From the NCBI GenBank assembly GCA_021203765.1, contig JAJQAN010000028.1, forward strand, positions 1 to 42,308: 42,308 bases of DNA, read 5' to 3'. Both the position numbers and the translations under genes were made by a program. A model generated the notes under the pieces. It did no database searches and was not told the DNA's origin. It worked only from the letters and a program-made list of their open reading frames with translations. The stretch is from Coriobacteriaceae bacterium (GTDB lineage Bacteria; Actinomycetota; Coriobacteriia; Coriobacteriales; QAMH01). Positions 19,329-27,498 of the stretch are shown here, in pieces; position 1 is the first letter of the stretch; each line of letters opens with the position of its first letter.

Positions 19329-19960
19329 GCCTCATCACCTCCCTCTTGGTTTTCCTCCGGGTTGTCTTCCGAGCCTTCCGGATCGAAATCCTCCAGCATG
19401 ACAAGTCCGGCTTCGAGCGCGCGGCTGCGCTTTTCGTAGGTCTCGTCGTCGCTGAGTTCCTCATCGGCTTCGACCAAGCGCAACGCTTCGGTTATGCAGG
19501 CGCGCACGCAGTGTGGCTGACAGTTGTCATAGGCGCAGAGGTCGCATTTGACCGCTGCGGAGTAGACGCCCACCTCCCACTGCAGAATCGGATCGAGTGA
19601 AGCAGGGAAGGTCGGCGTCGAATATTCGACACCGGCGACGCCGGCGACGGGCGTCCCTGCCATGTGGATGGCGCCGAACGGACACGATACGGCGCAGAGC
19701 TTGCAACCGATGCAGTGTGCTTCGTCTATCCGGACGCAGCCGTCCGGATCGTGCCGTATGGCATTGACCGGACAGGCCAACAGACACGGCGCGCCTTCGC
19801 AGTGATGGCACGTCAGGGACGCGACCACGTCACGGCTTTCGTACAGCGCCAGACGCGGTTCCTTTTGCAGCCCTGCACGCTTGTGCCCTTCGCTGCAAGC
19901 GGCCCGACACGTGCCACAGGCGACACAACGGCTCGGTTGTATTGCTATGAAGCGGTTCAT
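19325..19960 (-). CDS. hycB: 4Fe-4S electron-transfer protein, HycB/HyfA-like
   Basis: MNRFIAIQPSRCVACGTCRAACSEGHKRAG, CHHCEGAPCLLACPVNAI, CIGCKLCAVSCPFGAI, CDLCAYDNCQPHCVRAC; acidic C-terminal tail. Confidence 0.9.
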   Translation of the reverse strand: MNRFIAIQPSRCVACGTCRAACSEGHKRAGLQKEPRLALYESRDVVASLTCHHCEGAPCLLACPVNAIRHDPDGCVRIDEAHCIGCKLCAVSCPFGAIHMAGTPVAGVAGVEYSTPTFPASLDPILQWEVGVYSAAVKCDLCAYDNCQPHCVRACITEALRLVEADEELSDDETYEKRSRALEAGLVMLEDFDPEGSEDNPEENQEGGDEA

Positions 19961-20015
19961 CCACACTCCTTTCTCTTAGACGAAACGGCCATTTCAAGGA
20001 TGGGCCCTTCGTGCC

Positions 20016-22199
20016 TTACGCAAGGTCCATCTCATACTCATATTGGGCGCCGGCTTCGTCGGCCAGGCGCTGCTTCAGTCTCATGTACAGTTCCTCAGCA
20101 TGCTGTTCAGCCCAGGTCTGGTCGTCGACGAGCTCGACGTCGACGGCACAGAACTTGTCCTCCGGGGTGTGCGAGCGTGAGTCGACCCGGTGGATGGTGA
20201 GATCGTTGCATTTACCGACCCACCACTGATAGGTCATGTAGACCGCGCCCTCGTTGGCTCGGTCGTCCACGAACGCACGGGTGATGATCTTCCCGCGGCG
20301 GGAGTAGACCCACACGAGATCGTCGTTGTTGATCCCGCGCTTCAAGGCATCGTCCGGGTTGATGTGTACGAACCCGGGCTCCTCGGCCAGGTTGGACAGC
20401 TGGTCGCAGTTGCCGGTCATCGAACGGCAGGAATAATGTCCGACCTCGCGCACCGTGCACAGGACGAGCGGATACTCGTCGTCGGGCATCTCGGACGGAT
20501 CCTCGTAGTCGTGGGCGATCAGATGGGCTTTGCCTTCCGGCGTGGTGAACGCGCCGTTCAAGAACAGATCGGGCGTCCCGGGATGGTCGAGCGTCGGGCA
20601 AGGCCACTGGGCATGGCCGACACCTTCCATCTTCTCGTAGGTCGCGCCGTAGGCGCCGCTCCACATCTCGCGGCATTCCTTGTCCCAGATCTCCTGCGTG
20701 TTCTCGTAGTGCATGTCATAACCCATGCGCTGGGCCAGCTCGCAGATGATCTGCCAGTCATGCTTGCATTCTCCTTTGGGCGGGACCGCCGCCGTGAAGC
20801 GTTGGAAGGTGCGGTCGCAGGCGGTAAAGACGCCTTCGTGTTCGCCCCAGCTGGTAGCCGGTAAGATCACATCGGCCTTCTCGCAGCTCTGCGTCATGAA
20901 GATGTCCTGGCAGACAAAGAGATCGAGTTTGCTGAACTGTTCCTCGAGGTGCTTGGCATCCGGCTCCGTCTGGAGCGGGTCCTCGCCGAAGTTGTAGAAG
21001 GCGTGTACCTTGCCCTCGTCGATGAGGTGCCCCACGTCGGAGACCTTGAAGCCGACCTCGCCGGAGAGCTGTTCGACCGGGACGTTCCAGTTGTCGGCGA
21101 ACTTCTGGCGAACGTCCGGATCGGTGACCTTCTGGTAGCCGGGGAAGAAGTTCGGCAGCGCGCCCATGTCGCAGGCGCCCTGCACGTTGTTCTGTCCGCG
21201 GACCGGGGCCACGCCGGAGTTCGGCTTGCCGATTTGATGCGTGACGCAGGCGATGGCCGCGCAGGTGTGGACCGCCTCGACGTTTTGGCGATGCTGGCAC
21301 ACACCCATGCCCCAGCAGATAATGGACGACGGCTCGGCCGTCGCATACATGTGGGCTGCTTCGCGCATCATGCCCGGGTCGATACCCGTGATGGACTGTG
21401 TGCTTTCGGGAGTGTACTTCTCAATCGTCTGCCACCATTCATCGAAGCCGAGCGTATGCTCGTTGATGAAGTCCTCATCGATGAGACCTTCGTTGACGAT
21501 GGTGTTGGCAAATGAATTGAGAAATGCGACGTTTGTGCCGTTGCGCAGCGGCATGTACAGGTCGGCGATGCGGGCAGTCTCGATGAATCGTGGATCGGCC
21601 ACGATGATCTTGGCTCCCTTCTCCTTCGCCTTTACCACACGGCGCGCAACCAGCGGATGTGATGTGTTCGGGTTGTACCCGAACAAGAAGAGACACCCGG
21701 CATCCTCCATACCAGGTACCCCGCAACTCATTGAACCAGACCCGAGTGTGTCAATCAGACCGACGACAGTAGGGCCGTGTCAAGTTCGTGCACAGTTGTC
21801 AATGTTGTTCGTACCGATGCAGGCTCGTGCGAAGCGCTGCATCACCAAGTTGGATTCGTTGCCTGTTCCACGTGACGAACCCGTTGTCATAATGGCGTCG
21901 GGACCGTACTTCTCTTTGACCTCCAGCAGCTTTTTTGCCACGAAATCAAGAGCTTCGTCCCAGGTAACACGTTTGAGCGGTTTGTCTTTCGATTCGCGCA
22001 TCATCGGATGCAGGATGCGTGGTGTCAGAATCCTCGTGTCGTTGATGAAGTCGTAGCCGAACCAGCCCTTCAAACAAAGGAAACCTTCATTCGTCAGACC
22101 GTTGAGCGGCTCCGCTCCGACGACCAGATCGTTTTCGACCAGGAGGTTGAACTTGCATCCCGTCCCGCAGTAAGGACATACAACCATATGTTTTTCCAT
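20016..22199 (-). CDS. fdhF: Formate dehydrogenase H, selenocysteine-containing (FdhF); UGA at 21780-21782 read as Sec
   Basis: ORFs 21780..22199 and 20016..21731 are the same frame joined across TGA: ...NNIDNCART-U-HGPTVVGLIDTLGSGSMSCGVPGMEDAG... The CARTUHGP active site, single in-frame UGA, SECIS-like element and selA/B/C in this window support 727 aa. Confidence 0.97.
21735..21782 (-). promoter_or_regulatory. SECIS element for fdhF UGA decoding
   Basis: mRNA: UGA CACGGCCCUAC UGUC GUC GGUCU GAU U GACA. Stem with bulged U and GGUCU loop; loop begins 18 nt after UGA, the same offset as I recall for E. coli fdhF (UGA CACGGCCCAUC GGUUGCA GGUCU GCACC). Confidence 0.8.
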
Positions 22200-22248
22200 G
22201 CGCTCCTCCTCTCTCGACTAAGAGGTACCGAGTTCCGCCTTCAGAACC

Positions 22249-22764
22249 TCACTGCGCTAATGAGGCGGCATCCTCCGACCGACGCTTCTTCTGGCTTGCC
22301 TCGATCTCGTCTTGGTCGACGAGACGGATCGCCAGCGAAGTGCAGGCCTCGACGCAACAAGGTCCTAGTTCGCGGTCGTAGCAGCGGTCGCATTTGATGA
22401 CGGCTGCCTTCGGGCTCGCGCCGACGGTCAAATCCCCCACGGCCGCCGAATCGTAGCGCTCGACCACGTTGACCGCACCGTACGGACACGCAACAACGCA
22501 GCTGCGACAACCAATGCAGCGCTGTATGCGCACGCCGACACGGTCCCCATCAATGTACAGGGCACCGGTGGGACACGAAGCTGCACACGGGGCGTTTTCA
22601 CAGTGGTGGCAAACGATCGGTGCAGTTCGGTCGCCGGCGCGGACCACGTTCAGACGCGCAATCGGCACATCGCCAGGTACATAATGCTTGACAAGACAGG
22701 CAGCCATGCACGCTCTGCAGCCGACGCACTTACGCGGGTCCGCTATGACAAACTTGCTTCCCAT
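22249..22764 (-). CDS. hydN: 4Fe-4S electron-transfer protein, HydN-like
   Basis: FVIADPRKCVGCRACMAACLVKH, CHHCENAPCAASCPTGALY, CIGCRSCVVACPYGAV, CDRCYDRELGPCCVEAC; first gene of the FHL operon. Confidence 0.88.
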   Translation of the reverse strand: MGSKFVIADPRKCVGCRACMAACLVKHYVPGDVPIARLNVVRAGDRTAPIVCHHCENAPCAASCPTGALYIDGDRVGVRIQRCIGCRSCVVACPYGAVNVVERYDSAAVGDLTVGASPKAAVIKCDRCYDRELGPCCVEACTSLAIRLVDQDEIEASQKKRRSEDAASLAQ

Positions 22765-23080
22765 AGGCTCTCCTTCCTCTTACAATGACTCATCTGCTTA
22801 CGAGCGCAGGCCTTGGAATAGGAGGTGCCGTAAGATGGCTAAAGCGCCTGCATCGCTATGCAGATAGATTCACAATATGTTCAAATCTGTTTTCCCTCCA
22901 CCGTGAACGGAGCCTCTAGAAATTCACATCATCATGATATGCACATTATCTAGAATTTCTCAATATCCTTTTTGCTTTTTTTCCGTAGAACTGACAAAAT
23001 GCCAGTTAAACGCGTTGATTGTTGTGAAATCGTCCTGCGGAAAGGATGATGTTTGACGCTTGAGGATTTCTATAAATTTG

Positions 23081-23204
23081 TATCACTATTGTAATCATAT
23101 ATAGAAAAGCGGCTTACATTTCCGTATCACTTTTGTGACAGCATGAAAATCGGTAGGCGAAGCTTCCTGTCAGCTTCGGAGAAAATCGTGTCACGCTTGT
23201 GCTC
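23081..23204. promoter_or_regulatory. Three copies of a TRTCAC-N4-GTRA-like motif upstream of the FHL operon
   Basis: tatcactattgtaatc (23081), tatcacttttgtgaca (23125), tgtcacgcttgtgctc (23189); the middle copy contains a perfect TCAC-N4-GTGA palindrome. Confidence 0.5.
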
Positions 23205-23231
23205 ACGGAGCTGAGCAGCAGGTCAAGGCAA

Positions 23232-23266
23232 TAAAAAACGCGCCGACTCGTCTGTCGGCGCGTTTC
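23232..23266 (-). terminator. Rho-independent terminator downstream of the Phd-like gene
   Basis: Minus strand: AAACGCGCCGAC-agacga-GTCGGCGCGTTTTTTATT; 12-bp GC-rich stem plus T-tract. Confidence 0.9.
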
Positions 23267-23331
23267 AGGGTATGACAGGAATCCGGTTTTGTCAGGCTCG
23301 CCGTCTGAGACCGAGCCGGATACGGGCGACC

Positions 23332-23631
23332 TTAGGCCTTTTTCTTCGTCTTCTTGGCCGTTTCCTTCTTTTTAGCCTTGGCTTCCTCTTCGGCAGCTGC
23401 GATCGCCGCTTGCATGGCGAGGTCCGTCGGCCTGCCAGACGTATCGTCCGTGTAGATCCTCATGAATTCGTTGAGGGCCTGCACCTGCGTGAGATAGACG
23501 TCGGCATCAAGCAGCAGAACGCTTGCCGTTCCCTTTTGGTCGATGTAGGTGGGCGTCCTGGTGGAACGCACTTCGTCGAGTATAGCCTCGGGATGTGCCT
23601 TGAGCTCCTCGACGGTACACGTCGTAGCCAT
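23332..23631 (-). CDS. Phd/YefM-family antitoxin-like protein with Lys-rich C-terminal tail (no adjacent toxin)
   Basis: MATTCTVEELKAHPEAILDEVRSTRTPTYIDQKGTASVLLLDADVYL resembles Phd/YefM; tail AAIAAAEEEAKAKKKETAKKTKKKA. Confidence 0.65.
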   Translation of the reverse strand: MATTCTVEELKAHPEAILDEVRSTRTPTYIDQKGTASVLLLDADVYLTQVQALNEFMRIYTDDTSGRPTDLAMQAAIAAAEEEAKAKKKETAKKTKKKA

Positions 23632-23739
23632 AAGCTCCTCCAACGCTGTTGTCGTGCGGCACGTCCTATTCCATGGGGGATTATAGCATTGCGCCGACAC
23701 ATGTGTTCAAGAGTCTTGGTTTTCGGATTTTGATATCGT

Positions 23740-24861
23740 TCAGCGAGCGTGTCGTGAGCGCATCTGCCCTGCGTTCATCAACTCAAGTACCTGGGCATCC
23801 CGCTTGAAGAGCACGCAGCCACCGCCATCTTCGTTCGTCAGCAACCCGCCCTCGCGCAGCGCACGGAACAGTTCCGATTGCAAGGCACCTGCCACCCCGA
23901 CCTCTTGCACGTTAATACCGGAGTGAGGAGAAAACGGACAGGGCTCGGCATCCCCACGGGAGTTTATGTGGATGAAACCCCGCCCGCCAGCCAGACATCC
24001 TCCGGCCACCTTCTCCTCACCTGGAAACGCGAGAAAAATCATGTCTTCGAACGTCGCACGCAGACTATCAAGGCGCTCTTCCAGATACAGCCGATCATCA
24101 GCATCGGGAGCCAGATATTCCGTGCCCTCCGAGGGAGCCATATATTCGACGAGGATCAGGATGCGACAACCCTGTGCATACAGCTCTTCAACGAAGGCCT
24201 CGGACAACGCTTCGTGGATGTTCTGGGTCGTCACCGTCACAAAGGCGCCGAAGAGGATGCCGAGCTCCTTCATCTGCCGCATCGTGATGTCCAGGCGCTG
24301 ATGGACATCACCATCGCCTCGAGATCCCGTCGAAACCTGAGGAGACATCAGACTGAGGATAGGAACCAGATTCCTGTTCTGATCGAATATCTGCAGGTAC
24401 TCGTCCGAGAACAAGGATCCATCGGTGATGACAGGAAACACCACATCAGGAAATGAAGCCGCCTGTAAAAGAACGTCCCGACGCAAAAGCGGCTCTCCTC
24501 CCGCCAAGACGATGAAGCCGATCCCCAGGGAAGCGGATTCCTGAAAGATCGTGCCCCACGCCTCATCACTCAAGTTGTCTGCAGGAGGGCAGTCGTTACA
24601 GAAATCGATGACCGTGGAGTAGCGACCGACACGGGGTAGATTGCAGCTGCTGGTGATGCTGGCGATCAAAAACGCCGGAACATGCACGCCTTGCGCCTCC
24701 TGCTTCTGGCGCAGACGGGCAAAACGTCTGCTTGCAAGCGCATAGGCAGCTAGAAAGGCGCTTTCCTTGGCATTGGGAAGCGTGGCTCTCAGGGCCCGCT
24801 TGACGATGTCTTCCACGCCTTCGTTCAGATATGCCACTAGATTGAATTCCTCGTCGGCCAT
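23740..24861 (-). CDS. Radical-SAM-like protein with degenerate CX3CX2C motif
   Basis: IASITSSCNLPRVGRYSTVIDFCNDC, LAGGEPLLRRDVLL, C-terminal GGCLAGGRGFIHINSRGDAEPCPFSPHS. Start MADEEFN at 24861. Confidence 0.8.
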   Translation of the reverse strand: MADEEFNLVAYLNEGVEDIVKRALRATLPNAKESAFLAAYALASRRFARLRQKQEAQGVHVPAFLIASITSSCNLPRVGRYSTVIDFCNDCPPADNLSDEAWGTIFQESASLGIGFIVLAGGEPLLRRDVLLQAASFPDVVFPVITDGSLFSDEYLQIFDQNRNLVPILSLMSPQVSTGSRGDGDVHQRLDITMRQMKELGILFGAFVTVTTQNIHEALSEAFVEELYAQGCRILILVEYMAPSEGTEYLAPDADDRLYLEERLDSLRATFEDMIFLAFPGEEKVAGGCLAGGRGFIHINSRGDAEPCPFSPHSGINVQEVGVAGALQSELFRALREGGLLTNEDGGGCVLFKRDAQVLELMNAGQMRSRHAR

Positions 24862-24995
24862 GAAACCGCTCTCCAGGGGTTGCACTCTTATTTTTGTATC
24901 TGGTACAGTTATAAGTGCGCAAAGGCTCCGCGTCAATGACGCAGTATTAGTAGACCAGGTACGCAAAAGTTGACCTGTTCGAAAGAAGGCTCGAC

Positions 24996-25325
24996 ATGGC
25001 TAACGAACATGTATGCCCGTGCACCGCAGGCTGTCCGCTCCAGAATGTGATGAACGCACTCGGCGGCAAATGGAAGATGTCCATCCTCTGCTCGGTCTTG
25101 AACGACGGACCGGTGCGCTACAACGATTTGAAGCGCAAGATGGAGGGGATTTCGAACACGATGCTTTCGAAGTCCTTGAAAGAATTGGAAGAAGATGGGC
25201 TTGTGGAGCGGAACGAGTACCTGGAGATACCGGTCCGCGTCGAATACGAGGCAACAGACAAGACGCGGTCTTTGACGCCGATCCTGTCCGAGCTTGCCGT
25301 GTGGAGCGGCGAGAACATGAACTAG
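24996..25325 (+). CDS. HxlR-family winged-helix transcriptional regulator
   Basis: CPLQNVMNALGGKWKMSILCSVLNDGPVRYNDLKRKMEGISNTMLSKSLKELEEDGLVERNEY; divergent from the radical-SAM gene; Cys-rich N-terminus (CPCTAGCP). Confidence 0.92.
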   Translation: MANEHVCPCTAGCPLQNVMNALGGKWKMSILCSVLNDGPVRYNDLKRKMEGISNTMLSKSLKELEEDGLVERNEYLEIPVRVEYEATDKTRSLTPILSELAVWSGENMN

Positions 25326-25347
25326 CAACGACCGAACACACGCTTAC

Positions 25348-25379
25348 AAAAAGAGCCGGCTTCACGCCGGCTCTTTTTT
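25348..25379. terminator. Bidirectional Rho-independent terminator between HxlR gene and rplL
   Basis: AAAAAGAGCCGGC-ttcac-GCCGGCTCTTTTTT. Confidence 0.93.
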
Positions 25380-25430
25380 CTTTCCCCTTTTTAAGAGGAT
25401 GCCCAGACCAGGCGCACCCCCTTAAGCAAC

Positions 25431-25811
25431 TTACTTCAGAGAGACAGTCGCGCCTGCCTCTTCGAACTGGCTCTGGGCATCCTCGGCGTCTTCCTTCTTG
25501 GCACCTTCCAGGATCGTGGTCGGGGCACCCTCGACCATCTCCTTGGCCTCCTTCAGCCCGAGGTTGGTGAGATCGCGGACGACCTTGATGACGGCGATCT
25601 TGTTCTCGCCGAAGCCTTCGAGGACGACGTCGAATTCGCTCTTGTCGTCGGCAGGGGCGCCGGCATCTCCACCGGCAGCCGGAGCGGCGGCAACGGCCGC
25701 AACCGGGGCGGCTGCGGAAACGCCGAAGGTCTCCTCCAGATCGGAGACGAGTTCGGACAGTTCAAGTGCGGACAGACCTTTGATACCTTCGAGAATTTCA
25801 TCCTTCGTCAT
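25431..25811 (-). CDS. rplL: 50S ribosomal protein L7/L12
   Basis: [33 protein letters not shown]... Ala-rich hinge ...[39 protein letters not shown]. Confidence 0.98.
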   Translation of the reverse strand: MTKDEILEGIKGLSALELSELVSDLEETFGVSAAAPVAAVAAAPAAGGDAGAPADDKSEFDVVLEGFGENKIAVIKVVRDLTNLGLKEAKEMVEGAPTTILEGAKKEDAEDAQSQFEEAGATVSLK

Positions 25812-25877
25812 AACTAAAACCTTTCTCCACAAAGCAGCATCCCTGCTGCACTCACGAACAAACCTGGGTGACAGCGC

Positions 25878-26405
25878 TTACGCTGCCTCGTCTTGCTTTT
25901 GGTCGGCGATTGCCTTGACGGCGCGCGCAAAGGATTCGACCGGCCCGTTGCAGACACGCGCGATACCGGTGAGCGGTGCCTGTAGCGTGCTGAGCAGCTG
26001 CGCGACCAGAACCTCCTTGGGTGGCAGATCCGCGATGCGCAGCGCCTCGTCCTTGCTGACCGGCTCGCCATCGACCAGGCCGGCCTTCATTTCGAGGGCT
26101 TCGTGATCTTCGGCGAACTTCTTGATCACCCGCGCCGGCGCAGAGATGTCGTCGTCACAAAAGACGAACGCCGTCGGCCCGACCAAGACGTCTGCCATGG
26201 CGGGCAGCTTGAGCTCTGCGAGCGCACGGGCGGCCAGGCGGTTCTTGTACACGTGCATGTGTCCGCCGGCCTGGCGTATGTCGCCGCGGAGTTGCTGGAC
26301 TTCCTTGACGGTCAGTCCGCGTGAATTGATGAACCAGCAGCCGGCACTGTCCTTGAACTGCTCGGAGATCTCTTCGACCTGCTGTTCCTTTTCTGCAGTT
26401 GCCAT
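25878..26405 (-). CDS. rplJ: 50S ribosomal protein L10
   Basis: EQFKDSAGCWFINSRGLTVKEVQQLRGDIRQAGGHMHVYKNRLAARAL; upstream of rplL. Start MATAEKEQ at 26405. Confidence 0.96.
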   Translation of the reverse strand: MATAEKEQQVEEISEQFKDSAGCWFINSRGLTVKEVQQLRGDIRQAGGHMHVYKNRLAARALAELKLPAMADVLVGPTAFVFCDDDISAPARVIKKFAEDHEALEMKAGLVDGEPVSKDEALRIADLPPKEVLVAQLLSTLQAPLTGIARVCNGPVESFARAVKAIADQKQDEAA

Positions 26406-26428
26406 ACACACCTCCTCTCTATACAAAA

Positions 26429-26580
26429 CGACCCCCGCTGCAAAAACAGTGAGGGTCGAGGAAGTGTGCACTCAAAAACGTGCGACTTGCTGTCGACCAC
26501 CTCGGCGGGCGGGACATCGTGCGTCCCCTTCGGCCCTTGCGGACACCGGCTGTCTTTGGTAGCGGGTAAACCTTCTATCT
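26429..26580 (-). ncRNA. Ribosomal L10 leader (rplJL 5' UTR regulatory RNA) with attenuator-like hairpin
   Basis: Structured ~150-nt region between rplA and rplJ (CTACCAAAGACAGCCGGTGTCCGCAAGGGCCGAAGGGGACGC...) ending in hairpin CGACCCTCACTG-TTTTTG-CAGCGGGGGTCGTTTT (26429-26458). Boundaries approximate. Confidence 0.75.
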
Positions 26581-26662
26581 GAACCACTCGAAAACGAGCG
26601 GACAGATTGTAGCGCGACGGAAACCTGAATGCAAACAGGGTCCGTGCGGCACCTGAACGGGG

Positions 26663-27373
26663 CTAGGCCTCGTCGTAGCGCCGCGTGATTTCCGGGTTGA
26701 TGGAGATGCCCGGGCCCATCGTCGTGCTCGTCGAGATGGACTTGACGTAGCGTCCTTTCGCCGAAGAGGGCTTGGCGCGCAGAATCTCATCGTAGAGCGT
26801 TCCGTAGTTCTGCGCGAGCTGCTCGGCCGTAAAGGAGACCTTGCCGCAGACGACATGGCAGATACCGAAGCGGTCGGCGCGGTATTCGACCTTGCCTCCC
26901 TTGACCTCGGCGACGGCCTTGGCCACATCCGTTGTGACGGTACCGAGTTTGGGGTTCGGCATGAGGGAGCGCGGGCCTAGGATCTTGCCGAGCTTGCCGA
27001 CCTTGGACATCATGTCCGGCGTGGCGATTGCGGCGTCGAAATCGAGCATGCCGCCCTGGACGTCTTGGACCAGGTCGTCGCCACCGACGATGTCGGCACC
27101 GGCATCCTGGGCTTCCTTAGCCTTGTCGCCTTCGGCGAAGACGGCGACGCGGACGCTGCGGCCGGTGCCGTTTGGCAGGGATACCGAGCCACGGATCTGC
27201 TGGTCGGCCTGGCGGGTATCGATGTTCAGGCGGAAATTGACCTCCACCGTCTCATCGAACTTGGCCTCGGTCAGCTCCTTAGCCAAGGTGAAGGCCTCGA
27301 GCGGGGTGTAGAGCTTGTCCTGCTCGATCTTTTCGTAGTTTTCCTTGTACTTCTTGCCGTGTCGTTTTGCCAT
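26663..27373 (-). CDS. rplA: 50S ribosomal protein L1
   Basis: [60 protein letters not shown]. Confidence 0.98.
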   Translation of the reverse strand: MAKRHGKKYKENYEKIEQDKLYTPLEAFTLAKELTEAKFDETVEVNFRLNIDTRQADQQIRGSVSLPNGTGRSVRVAVFAEGDKAKEAQDAGADIVGGDDLVQDVQGGMLDFDAAIATPDMMSKVGKLGKILGPRSLMPNPKLGTVTTDVAKAVAEVKGGKVEYRADRFGICHVVCGKVSFTAEQLAQNYGTLYDEILRAKPSSAKGRYVKSISTSTTMGPGISINPEITRRYDEA

Positions 27374-27498
27374 GTTCTCTCTCCTCCTCGTGGTCGTAGC
27401 GGGCCTGGCCGACCCTTCCACTTGCCGCAGGCCCATCGAGAGCCGGCGGTCAATCCACACCCGCAACCCGACAGGTGCCGGGCACGGATGCTTGCAAC

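Noticed and set aside
21731-21782. fdhF as a pseudogene or frameshift
   Set aside because: Frame is maintained across the single TGA, the residue context is the known Sec site, and selA/selB/selC are present in the window.
22765-23231. Sigma-54 promoter for the FHL operon (as in E. coli hyc/hyf)
   Set aside because: I searched by eye for TGGCAC-N5-TTGCA on the minus strand of the spacer and found no convincing match.
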